From assembly GCA_028023455.1 (NCBI GenBank), contig JAQFVV010000111.1, positions 4,089,416 to 4,153,415 of the forward strand: 64,000 nt of DNA. Direction: 5' to 3'. This document shows, piece after piece, positions 1-10,182 of this stretch. A program made the translations under genes and the position numbers. The notes beneath the pieces were generated by a model. That model did not search any database and was not told the origin of the DNA. It saw only the letters and a program-made list of their open reading frames with translations. How positions within the stretch are numbered: the first letter of the stretch is position 1; each line of letters opens with the position of its first letter. The DNA is from Epiperipatus broadwayi. Its lineage: Eukaryota; Onychophora; Udeonychophora; Euonychophora; Peripatidae.

Positions 1-2053
1 TCTCTAGTTTAATCTATTATAATGACATTCATTTTTCACTTATCAGCCTTAATGCATGTCCTTAGAACTGCTTTACTTTTCTAGATCAATAAAATATAAA
101 TTTATTTTTTATATTTTAATAACCCATATAATAATGAAATATAATATCTGTAAATAATTATCAAAAATTATTTATATTACTGTACCAGTCAGTTTAGATA
201 ACACTCACATTTTATATCTCTTTGAATTCCTTTATCATCTCTACACAGTACATACTATTTTTACGCACAACTCCTTTGTACGACCAGCTAGCTCACGGAG
301 ATTTAAATAGAAACCTGGATAAATTACTTAAAACTACTGTCATCACATATCTTTAGTTTACTAATGGAATTTATATATAAATGAATAAGCAAACTCATAA
401 ATAAATTATCTAACTAGGAAAAGAATTTAATAAGTATGTGTGTTTAAGCCATCAAATTAACAATACAATATCTAGGGTTAATAATAATAATAAAAGCAAT
501 ATAGACTACAGGTTTGTTTTACAATATTGTTTAATATAATTAAATAACTGGTTAACATAATAGAGCTACTTTCTTTACTAGTTTCTAATATTTGGAAAAC
601 ATTATATAATATTAATTAAATGCTTCATTCAATATAGGCGGGGAAGATCATGTGCCAATGAGGTAGTGATCTGTAATATATATATATATATATATAATAT
701 ATATCTCATTGCTATTAGATGCACTAATTTATTCTTAATAAAATTAATATTTTATAAACACAAAATAATATATTTCACAAATGAATATTTAATTTATACA
801 TCTACAATATGGTCTTTTAATTAAATAATGTCTTAACGTGAAACGAGTAACAAATCAATAATTAAAAACATGGGTTTTCTATAATGCATTTTGTATAAAA
901 TATTGCATACATTTAGGAATTCACTGTTAAAAGGGAATCGCTAAAAGGGATAACTAAATAAATAATAATAAATCACTTTGATTTTGATATATCTCACTTC
1001 ACCACAACTTAGAGGCAACTTTAAAAGAAATATAGATCTCGAGAACAAAAGCAGTACTGACATAGCAGAAATAAAAACATCACTAAGATTGATGAAAATT
1101 TCGCCATTATTTTGAAAAACGAAATGGTCACACTGCGTTTTCGCAGATCGCAACCTGAAGAGAGAGCTTCCTCGGACATAAGAAGAAATGAGGTCAGGCC
1201 TTTTTTACCCTTGAGCCTTACCGTCCAACTATGAGGATCCTGAAAAATTGAAATCTGTATTATTAGCTTAGATTTCCTAAAATACATATATTAAAATAAT
1301 AGCGAGTTCATTGAACTTAGAATAATTTGCTTATGCCAGCAATGCCTATATTAATGAAGTAAATGCTTTATTCACATCTATTACTTAAATTAAATAATAG
1401 ATAAAATAATTGCTGAAGTGTAGCAATTTGAACTTTTTCAAAATCAAATTGGAATAAAACAATCACGATTATAATGTCATATTAAATAACAATAAAAGTA
1501 ATTACTCCCTTTTATTTAGAGATTTCCCAAATGCAAATTTCATTTAAAACCCTCTTTAATATCCCGTCAAAGCACACTAAAATGTATTGCGATAAATATT
1601 CATTTCCTTTTCACAAATTCAAATTAGTGCTCTAATAATAAAATACCAACACACAAGATTTATTTTATTGACAGATCACCATTATGAAGTATAGGTATTG
1701 TAACAGTCAGATTTGTACACTCATGCAACAAAATTCAGAGCCCAAGCAAAATATACCAAAGCTGACCGTAGTGAGGTGGTTGAGACCTCTAATCCGACCA
1801 AACTCCAACTCATCTGCCAGTACTCCAAATTTAACACCTTATGAGTGACATTCTTGGGGCTACACTCAGTTCTCATTTAACCGCGTGCCGACATAGAACA
1901 GGGAGAAACACGAGACTTAAGGTCATTACTAACCTAACTAAATAAGTGATATATATAACACTTGACACTCTATTAATCTTAAATACTAGACATACACGTA
2001 TAGCATATAAACTCATTAAGAAATTGGAGTAATGAACTGTGACATTTAATAAT
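1..2053. other. AT-rich intergenic DNA, no gene recognised
   Basis: Only short chance open frames occur here. A (TA)n microsatellite lies at about 675-703. A slightly less AT-rich patch at about 1120-1250 has, on the minus strand, a polypyrimidine-CAG run followed by an open frame. It could be a small exon, but nothing else supports that. Confidence 0.6.
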
Positions 2054-2110
2054 ATACTGTGGATTGGATAAAATACTATGGATTGGATAAGATACTGTGG
2101 TTTGGTTTGA
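2054..2110. repeat. Three-copy 19-bp tandem repeat
   Basis: The unit ATACTRTGGATTGGATAA starts at 2054, 2073 and 2092, an exact 19-bp spacing. The third copy is slightly diverged. This is an ordinary short tandem repeat with no coding sign. Confidence 0.8.
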
Positions 2111-3301
2111 TCTAGAGTCTGAGCAAGAAAGGTATACAACAGTTTATATTTAAAAAAAGATTTATTAAAACAATAACAAATGAACTAACACAAAATATCA
2201 TAATGGCAGGGATTGTATAATCTTCACAAGGTATTCAACACAGGCAAGCATGTTACAATAGTTGGGACTGTCATCAAGTACATCTGTTCCCTTTTAAACG
2301 TATTACAATACATGTGTGTGTGAGTTATAGAAGTCATGCCTAATTATTTAATATGCTCATTTTGTGAACTTGACTTGCTTAAGTTAGAAGTTGATACTTT
2401 AGTAGAGATGATGATGAGTACAGCCAGTTTTAAAGACTGTTATATATACTAATTAACTGAGCAACTAAATAAACTCAGTATCATGCAGATTCAAACTGAT
2501 AACCAGATTCAAACTTCAGTCTAAAGCTGAATGATTAATTAATATGGGAAAAAGAACTGGTTACCATTAGGTCCACATATATGCGCTATGGCGCTATACA
2601 AAATATTAAAGAAATAAACTTGCAGTGCGAGTGTGTGATTCTTCAAGAGTTTCAGCATCAAATGCTCGGTTTACTCTGAGACCAACGGTTTGCTGCTATT
2701 GATATATGAACATAAAGTTCAGGAAGTCGGATTGGCTTTATGGAAAAATCTGGGTCCTCACGCCCCCAGTTCTAATGAAGATAGCCATAACCCGAACTAA
2801 ATAAAGGGGCGGTTTGTTACCGTGAACCCTTGTCAGAGGCAGCAAAACGTAACACATATAAGTGTACTATATAGAAACACACCCGCAATGCACGCAATAT
2901 ATATATAAAAAGCAATCAGTATGCATATAATTAATTGCGCCTAAAACAGATAGCTTTTATCTGTCAAGCTAATTCGAAACAGTTCTTAAAGTTAGCATTA
3001 TAAGTATGTTAATAAAATGGGCTTAAACTATATAAAAATAATCTAGTTAAGATCCTGAATCTGCATATAAATATTCTTTTATTAAGGAGGGAAAGTATAT
3101 TCGATGGGACTTAATACAAACGTTAGCAAATATACTTTATCATCCCTAGACAATACATATATCCCCTTCCAACTAATAAATATCAAAGGTTATAATATAA
3201 GATCGGTTAAGCAAATCTTAAAAAAAATACGATTTTACAATATATATATAAATATGATAACAACGAGTGGTTAGCGCATTCGCTTATTACCAATATTATA
3301 A
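2111..3301. other. Intergenic DNA, no gene recognised
   Basis: AT-rich sequence with a GC-richer patch at about 2620-2860 that has no long frame. A short stretch near 3262-3285 (GAGTGGTTAGCGCATT) resembles a tRNA A box. No B box follows at the right distance, so I do not call a SINE. Confidence 0.5.
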
Positions 3302-3403
3302 TTTCGAAACAATGATTTAATAAAATAAACAATGCTTTTAAAATGTCTAAGTGAAGATTACAATTATCTCCTTTATAAATTACTTAGTTTCATTGTTTCG
3401 AAA
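3302..3403. repeat. Small inverted repeat with 14-bp perfect arms
   Basis: The arm TTTCGAAACAATGA at 3302-3315 is the exact reverse complement of 3390-3403. The loop is about 74 bp and AT-rich. It could be a very short foldback or MITE remnant or a transcript hairpin. No target duplication is evident. Confidence 0.7.
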
Positions 3404-4052
3404 TCTGAGCATATTATCACATATCAAACATAACAAAATGCATTTAAACAAAATATTAAAATTACTGAAATTAGGCAGACCGTTAGTTTGTAAGAATTGA
3501 AGAGAATAAATTTCGGACATTTAATGAGTATAAAAAAATATGAAATCTTTTAATTCATAAAAGATTTCAGCAGTTTATAAAATTAACGTAAGTGATCTTT
3601 TTTTCTTTTACATTATAGATAAAGTTACACAGACTGATAGTTTTGTTTTATAAGAGGGAAAATTGAAAGAGTTTTTTATAATTTAGATAGAACGTTCTTT
3701 TTAAAGTGTTTTAAGAATTTATAGATTAAAGTTCATACCGCAGCTTCTTTTTAAAAATGATTACCATCTCTCTCTGCCTCCTTGAGTGGACTTGAAGCGT
3801 ATATCAATGATAGTGGTTGGAATAGGGCGTCTGACAGCGTCATAATCTTCAGTGGCCTTTCAGATAGGTTAAATTTCTTCATATTCTCCATGCAGGTTGC
3901 TGGAAAGTCTATTCAAAGGAATGTTTAGAGGAATTGAGAGAAACCATCTGGCTTCCGAGCCAGTAAATATATTATTCTACTCGATCATTCTTGGATTCTG
4001 GTCTCCACAACAAATTTCAGAAACAAAAGCTAAAAAGTGTCTATTTCAAAAA
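3404..4052. other. AT-rich intergenic DNA, nothing recognised
   Basis: I see no coding frame with protein-like composition. The short frame at 3897-4127 runs into the tandem duplication that follows and does not look like a protein. Confidence 0.5.
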
Positions 4053-4545
4053 AAATCTGCAATATTTATATTCCCTAGATCAAAAGCCAGCGACCATCTA
4101 TTTTTAAAACACCATTCAGACTTCTAAGTTTTAGCCTTAGGTCTCTTTTGATTCTTATCTTTTTTTTATCTTGTTGCCAAACTTTTACTGGTTTGATCTG
4201 GGAAAAGAAATTCATTACAATCGTAATGAATGAATCTAAAACAATGTCAATAACCTAAGGACTATCTGATCCCACCTGCAATTTATTCTAAATAAAATCT
4301 GCGATATCTATATTCCCTAGATCAAAAGCCAGTGACTATCTGTTTTAAAACACAATTCAAACTTCTAAGTTTTACAGCAATCGTCTTTTTTGATTCTAAT
4401 CTCTCTTTTTTTTATCTTGTTGCCAATTTTTTACTGGTTTGATCTGGAAAAGAAATTCACTACAATCGTAATGAATGAGCTTTAAAACAATGTCAATAAC
4501 CCAAGGACTATCTGATACCACCTGCAAATTATTCTAAATAAAAAT
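4053..4545. repeat. Tandem duplication of a ~243-bp unit
   Basis: Two adjacent diverged copies share long matching blocks such as TATTCCCTAGATCAAAAGCC (about 4070 and 4313), TTTACTGGTTTGATCTGG and TACAATCGTAATGAATGA. The first copy begins near 4053 and the second near 4296. Frames are not conserved between copies, so it is non-coding. Confidence 0.85.
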
Positions 4546-4734
4546 CTTATTACCAATCTGTGAATTTCGCATGTGATTTATAATTTACTTAAACCAAACT
4601 TGTTAAAGGATATTTAGCCACATTTTCTAAACAAAATAACCCTTATACAATATATTATTTATATAAATGCTGCAATATATCTATACAAAATTTAATATCA
4701 TTATCCTTTACAGGTGCATGTATGTGTGACAATA

Positions 4735-4890
4735 AACATATAATTGTTTGAATACATATAAAACTGTGACCACATATATAACTGTACAAATGAATATATC
4801 GCTGTGTGGACACATACAACTGTGTAAACATATATATACAGCTGTGTAAAGGCATATAACACTGTGTGTATACATATACACTTGTACCAA
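4735..4890. repeat. Degenerate ~20-bp minisatellite (CTGTG-bearing unit)
   Basis: The core CTGTG or CTGTA recurs at about 4764, 4782, 4802, 4820, 4842, 4862 and 4882, giving a period close to 20 bp inside an ACATATA-rich context. All three minus-strand frames stay open across it, giving repetitive Tyr/Ile/Cys/His-rich chance translations, as expected when a short repeat lacks stops. Confidence 0.75.
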
Positions 4891-5370
4891 AGAGTGTTCA
4901 AAACCGGCATAGATGTGTCTATGGAGACATAAAGGTGAAACAGATAGAAGGACAGTAATATCTGTTTCAGTATTATTGGATTACGTTTAATACAGTAATT
5001 CCAACTCGGTGAATAAAAATGAGCTAAACAAATACTCGCTCATTTGGGAGAGTGTTCTATCGACCAATCAATCATGGGCCAATTGAAAATATTGAAGGAA
5101 GGTTTCAATTCACCGAATTAGATTTATTGACACATAAATACTTAAATATTTTAAATCATAAATTAATAAATAATAGGAAACTGCCATAAGAAAAGAAATA
5201 TGAAATAAAAGGCATTTTTAAGAGAAACTAGTAAAGTTGAATTAATCTTATAGAGAGCAATGACAAAAACAAAATTACAAAAGCTATATAAGTTTTACAT
5301 ATCTTACAAAGCATGTTTATCTAGGATAGGGTTGCCATATTTAATTACTGATGTTATGAAAGCCATTTAA
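4891..5370. other. Intergenic DNA, nothing recognised
   Basis: AT-rich sequence without a supported gene or repeat. Its last five bases supply the left target duplication of the LTR element that follows. Confidence 0.5.
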
Positions 5371-5375
5371 AACAA

Positions 5376-5794
5376 TGTTGTATTCATTGTGAGAAATAAA
5401 CAGCGAGTTTATTAGAGACAATTTACTCTAGAAGTTTTCGATTTATTTTATTGAAAGTAAAAATAATTATAATTAAAAAACAAGTTGTGGAATTATTTTT
5501 ATCAGAGATAAAAATAACTACTTAAAGTAAGAACAATAAAATGGATTTGGAAAAAAAAGGGGTTAAGTTTTCAGAATGTAGCAGATAAGACTTAACAAAA
5601 GAACTCAGGGGGATATATAAACTGCTAGAGGAAAACATCGTGCACTTGTTACAGTCTTGTTAACAGAAGTGGATACGTAAAGCTATTAAAAGCTATTTGC
5701 GGCACACGGTTTTAAGAGTTGTTCAGCCGAGTTTCGATCGGATTGTAAGTGTTTTTCTACCCCTCTGGAAAAGCTTAGGGGTGAAGACATTACA
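5376..5794 (+). repeat. 5' LTR of the gag-only element
   Basis: 419 bp, TG to CA ends, nearly identical to 7366-7793. A TATA box (TATATAAA) lies at 5614-5621. TTGGTGCAGTC follows the LTR at about 5798 and is the best primer-binding-site candidate, but I cannot assign its tRNA. Confidence 0.92.
5614..5621 (+). promoter_or_regulatory. TATA box in 5' LTR
   Basis: TATATAAA preceded by a GGGGGA run, conserved in the 3' LTR at 7619-7626. It is placed to start transcription within the LTR. Confidence 0.6.
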
Positions 5795-5884
5795 AGATTG
5801 GTGCAGTCTAAGTTTTGAACCTAGTAAAACTTGAAGGAATAAGCCAGACGAGAAAGTCAATCGATACATTCGGAAACAAGTAAA

Positions 5885-7194
5885 ATGTCATTAGGACAAA
5901 GCAGTATTTCTGAATTTAGCATTGAAAATGCCGAGGAATGGCCTCTCTATATAATTCAATTGGAAAATTTTTTCAAGTTAAATGGGATAAAAAATAATGA
6001 AAAAAAAGTGGCCGCACTTTTATGTTTAGGAGGATGCAAAGTCATAGAAATTATTAATAAATTATGGGACGGACCAATAACTGATGGAGTACAGTTTGAA
6101 GATATAGTTAAAAAATTAACGGAGTATTTTAGCCCAAAGCCAGCTAGACATGTAGCTAGATTAACTCTGAGAAATAGAAAACAAGCCAGGGAGGAAAAAA
6201 TTAAAGACTATGATATAGCATTAAAACAGCTGGCAAAAAACTGTGATTATGGAGAATTTTTAGAACAAGCTTTGCTGGATCAATTATTGTGGGGAATGTA
6301 CAATGAAAGATTGTGACAGATGTTGTTAATGGAAAGCAACTTATCATACGAAGTGGATATTAAAAAAGGAATAGCATATGAAGCAGTAATTGAGCAAGCC
6401 ATAGCTTTTAGAAACAACTCAGAAGAGACCAGAAAGATGGCAGTTTACAAAACAGATCAAAGCCAGCAGCCGAAGAATGAACATATTTATAGAGAGAAAA
6501 TGTTAACAGTGAAATGTTTCTGCTGTGGTAAAACTGGCCATGTATCTAAAAATTGTAAATGGAGAAAAGAAAACTGTTTTAACTGCGGATTTAAAGGACA
6601 TTTAACAGCTGTATGCAAAAAACCACGACAAACAAAATGTAATCAAAGCACAGATGACACAATGTATACCATTGGCTATGTATCAACTAAGGGACAAAGT
6701 ATGGCCACGAGAGATAGGGATTTTTTGCAAAGACAAAGACAGATCACTAAACTACAAGAATTGGAGTCACGTAACCAAAAATTAGCTGCCATGCTTGAGA
6801 AAAGACGCAATCGGAGCTACAACTCAACTTGCAATTTAAAGAACTATCAAAAGAAGTGCACAAATTAAAACTGGATGTTTATGAATTAAAGAAATTAAAA
6901 GAAGAACTTGAACAACAAAATTCACAATTTAGTAAAAAATTACAAAGCAAATTTTCAGAATGTCAGATTTTGGAAAGATCGAACGAAGATTTAAAAAGAG
7001 AACTCGCAATGTCAAAATTATCTGAACAGGTAGAGAGATGGCAGCAGTATGAAATGGAACTACAGGAAAAGATGGCCAAAAGTGAAAATGAAATTGACAT
7101 GTTCGAAGATTTTTTAGAACAGAAATCTTTAGACAGTGAGAGGCCAGAGACAAAAACCGCAGAACAGGAAAAAACCCAGAGTCTCTCCAAGTGA
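5885..7194 (+). pseudogene. Gag-like polyprotein with two zinc knuckles and a C-terminal coiled coil (broken)
   Basis: The ATG at 5885 opens a frame whose first ~140 residues match the capsid-type Gag of Ty3-like elements: a tryptophan-bearing start (EEWPLYIIQLENFF), then a block ending in YFSPKP and a basic RNRKQAREEKIKDY segment. A TGA at 6314-6316 interrupts it and the same frame resumes at once. Two CX2CX4HX4C knuckles follow at 6515-6556 (CFCCGKTGHVSKNC) and 6575-6616 (CFNCGFKGHLTAVC), for binding template RNA. A one-base shift near an A run at about 6795-6800 moves the frame. The new frame (to 7194) is rich in heptad Leu/Lys/Glu and reads as a long coiled coil in the place where pol would begin. 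Remnants of further basic coding may continue to about 7320. Role: packaging RNA into particles. It is now inactive. Confidence 0.85.
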
Positions 7195-7350
7195 GAGAAA
7201 AAAGCACTCAAGGCGGCGAGAAAAAAGAAGAGTTCACACAATTATCAAGGTTATATCGATTAATAGGAAAAATCAAGTTTTCTCCAAGCTGAAAAAACAA
7301 ATGTGCATATTGGATGATTATGTGTAACGTGAATAAACTCTAACTTCTGG

Positions 7351-7365
7351 AGTAAGGGGAGGAAG
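7351..7365 (+). promoter_or_regulatory. Polypurine tract
   Basis: AGTAAGGGGAGGAAG lies directly against the TG of the 3' LTR. This is the expected primer for plus-strand DNA synthesis. Confidence 0.85.
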
Positions 7366-7793
7366 TGTTGTATTCATTGTGAGAAATAAACAGCGAGTTT
7401 ATTAGAGACAATTTACTCCAGAAGTTTTTGATTTATTTTATTGAAAGTAAAAATAATTATAATGGAAAATAATTATAATTAAAAAACAAATTGTGGAATT
7501 ATTTTTATCAGAGATAAAAATAACTACTTAAAGTAAGAACAATAAAATGGATTTGGAAAACACGCGATTAAGTTTTCGGAATGTAGCAGATAAGACTTAA
7601 CAAAAGAACTCAGGGGGATATATAAACTGCTAGAGGAAAACATCACACCCTTGTTACAGTCACAGAAGTGGATACATAAAGCTATTAAGAGCTATTTGCG
7701 GCACACGGTTTTAAGATTTGTTCAGCCGAGTTTCAATCAGATTGTAAGTGTTTTTCTACCCCTCTGGAAAAGCGTAGGGATGAAGACATTACA
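7366..7793 (+). repeat. 3' LTR of the gag-only element
   Basis: 428 bp. It differs from the 5' LTR by scattered substitutions and a small insertion near 7455-7475 (duplicated AATTATAAT context). It ends ACATTACA and is followed by AACAA, the right target duplication. Confidence 0.92.
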
Positions 7794-7798
7794 AACAA

Positions 7799-9983
7799 GA
7801 AAAGTGAATTATATATTTTAGAAAGAATTCTTTTGGTGGTAATATTACCCTCCAACAAGTTCTTTCACATGTAGGCTTCACAACTGTTTGAGAGTTCCTT
7901 TTGGAGAGTGAAATGAGGCACATTTCCATCAATGAAATAGCTAGCTATTTTTTTTATTATTCAGCAAAGTTCATTCACCAACAGTTCTCTTTATGATTTC
8001 AGGAGGCATTAGATGGTTTCACAGTAGCATACTGATGGTACTGGGAAAGGCTCGGGGAACCATGGCTATGCGCCCCAACCACAGCCTACCATTTTTGCGT
8101 ATACTAAATCATAAAATAGACCAAGATAGATTCGAGCTGCAACCCATTCACTACAGCAATCTGATCCTTCTCAATTCCTTTTGGGTGGTATTTTTATACG
8201 ATTTTAGCTATTGCTCAAGAATATTCTATCTTTCCGTAGCTTCAATCATTGTTCTGTCCATTCATTTAAAATAATTTGCTCTATTGTGATTCTAAGATAC
8301 ACTCTTCCAATAAATATTTTAAGTCTTTTGTTACAAATCCATTTTTAGTTCACAAATGGATTACTAAGATAAAATAAAATTAAGATAAGTCCTTTCCTTT
8401 TCATTCATAAATAAAAGTAAATGTATTACCCTTTACTGAGTAGCCTACATGACTTTCCAAATTTATCCAAAAGAATGTGACTTTTAATCATTAAAATTTA
8501 ATAGACAAATCTAGTAGTTTTTAAGCAAATCTATTTAACAGACTTTACTATTAATATTTAAAATACATGCATATATATAACATCCACACATAAAGATATG
8601 TAATAAATAAATCTTATTTTATTAAAATTAATAATATTTAAACCTTATTATAGAAATTCAAGTAAAATTAAAACATTCATCATTAAATAAATATAACAAG
8701 GCTAAAGAAAGAAAATAGGTTTGATGTGAGTATGAATATAAAACTATCCATTAAGCAAATTTACTATTAAAAAGGTAGAGACCAGGTCTGATCTTAGATT
8801 AGTGCTAAATGAGTCATGAAACTTGGATCGGGTTTGGATCCAATCGTTTCATTAGAAACAAAATGAAATTTTACCCTCTTTTTAAAAATTTGGTTTATGT
8901 CTCTAATGTAAGTAGATGTAAATGGATCCATTGTAGTTATATTTAATTTGTAGTTTAATTTTAATTGCATGGTTAATGTCAATTTATACCAGCAATTCAC
9001 ATTCATTTCTAGAATAATAGTATCAATATTTTAATTAGTCATTTAAATAAAAGATAAAACATGTAGAGGTATACTTTTATATTAATATAAATTTTGGTAT
9101 TATTTTTGTTGTTGTTGTTGTAAAGAACAATATTTTAAATGTGCTTGTAATTATTTGAAAATAGATAAATTGATGTGATATATGGTTAAATGCTAAGGAA
9201 AAAATATTTTTCTGTATTTCTTTAACTATGAGGGGAAATGTAGTGATAAAATGTACATATACAGAATAAAAGTTTGAAATGTTTATTGAGTTATTACTTT
9301 CAAGGAGTTATTTATTATATTACAGACATGTTTTATTTATTATTACACTATTTATACACAATATCAACTTTATTCATAAAATATTGCCACCTAGTGCAAG
9401 ATATAATAATCAATAGATGCTCAAAAGTTAGTGCATCAAAATTACTAACTAGTGCCTATTTGTTCAGTATTTCGAGAGTTGTTTGTGGCTTATGGTTTTT
9501 ATACATGAGGAGTCGTGGATCTGAGAGAATATTTTCATCCATTAGCATTACTGTAGCAATCACCTTTTATCTCTTTATTTAAATGAAAATTATGAGCCCA
9601 AACTGTAATGCAATAATGTTTTCATTTGTTCATATAGTCAGATCAATCTGAACCAAGGTCACTATATATATATAACTTGAAATGGGAAATCTAATTCAGA
9701 TTTGCTGTTTCACAGTCTGACCCACCTAATTATTTATTTTACTAACATTTGCTTTTATTATTCTTCTAAAAAAAAAACATTTTTTAAACATTTTTTTAAC
9801 GATCCTGGATAAATCCTAAAATTTATTTTGGATCATATATCTATAATTGTACTAACACACTGTTATTCTATTTTTATTTTTAAAAAAAGAATCAAACAAT
9901 TAACTTTGAATTTTTTTATATATTTTGGATAAACTGTATATGTTTAAAATGCTTTATTTTTAATTCAAGAATCCAAGATGGCC
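7799..9983. other. AT-rich intergenic DNA, no gene recognised
   Basis: Contains a (GTT)n run at about 9105-9121 and chance frames such as 7993-8274, whose translation shows no recognisable domain. A short palindromic GGATC-rich block is at about 8826-8845. Nothing else can be supported. Confidence 0.5.
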
Positions 9984-10182
9984 TTTTGAAAAGATTTGTA
10001 CCTCGATAAGAAGTTTAAAATAAATGTTTAAATTAAAAGCATTGATAAATTACCAAAATCCATTCACTGTGGAATCTCTATTCATTAATTAGTAGAGATT
10101 CTACATTGTTATCTAAATTAAAACCTAACATAAAATTATATTGAAATATATTGATCCTTATCGAGGTACAAACTTTCTAAAA
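9984..10182. mobile_element. Foldback/MITE-like element with ~27-bp terminal inverted repeats
   Basis: The left end (9984-10010) carries TTTGTACCTCGATAAG. The right end (10157-10182) carries its reverse complement with few mismatches. A second, inner inverted pair flanks the centre (GAATCTCTA at about 10072 and TAGAGATTC at about 10093). No coding capacity in ~199 bp. Target duplication is not clear, so the superfamily is not assigned. Confidence 0.65.

Larger units (their letters stand above)
5376..7793 (+). mobile_element. Complete gag-only LTR retrotransposon (TR-GAG-like), 2.4 kb
   Basis: Two direct LTRs (5376-5794 and 7366-7793) enclose 1.57 kb. Both begin TGTTG and end in ATTACA. The host pentamer AACAA is duplicated at 5371-5375 and 7794-7798, which is a perfect 5-bp target duplication. 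A purine tract lies directly before the 3' LTR. The only gene is a Gag-like frame with zinc knuckles. Between the end of gag (7194) and the 3' LTR there are about 170 bp, with no room for protease, RT or integrase. The element must therefore have moved with enzymes from another element. Gag resembles the Ty3-type family, so a Ty3 helper is likely (inference). The LTRs differ at a modest number of sites and gag is broken, so the insertion is not fresh. Confidence 0.93.

Noticed and set aside
3262-3310. tRNA A-box-like GAGTGGTTAGCGCATT
   Set aside because: No B box follows, so half a promoter is not enough.
7993-8274. 93-codon plus-strand frame
   Set aside because: No recognisable motif, and it lies in sequence that otherwise looks non-coding.
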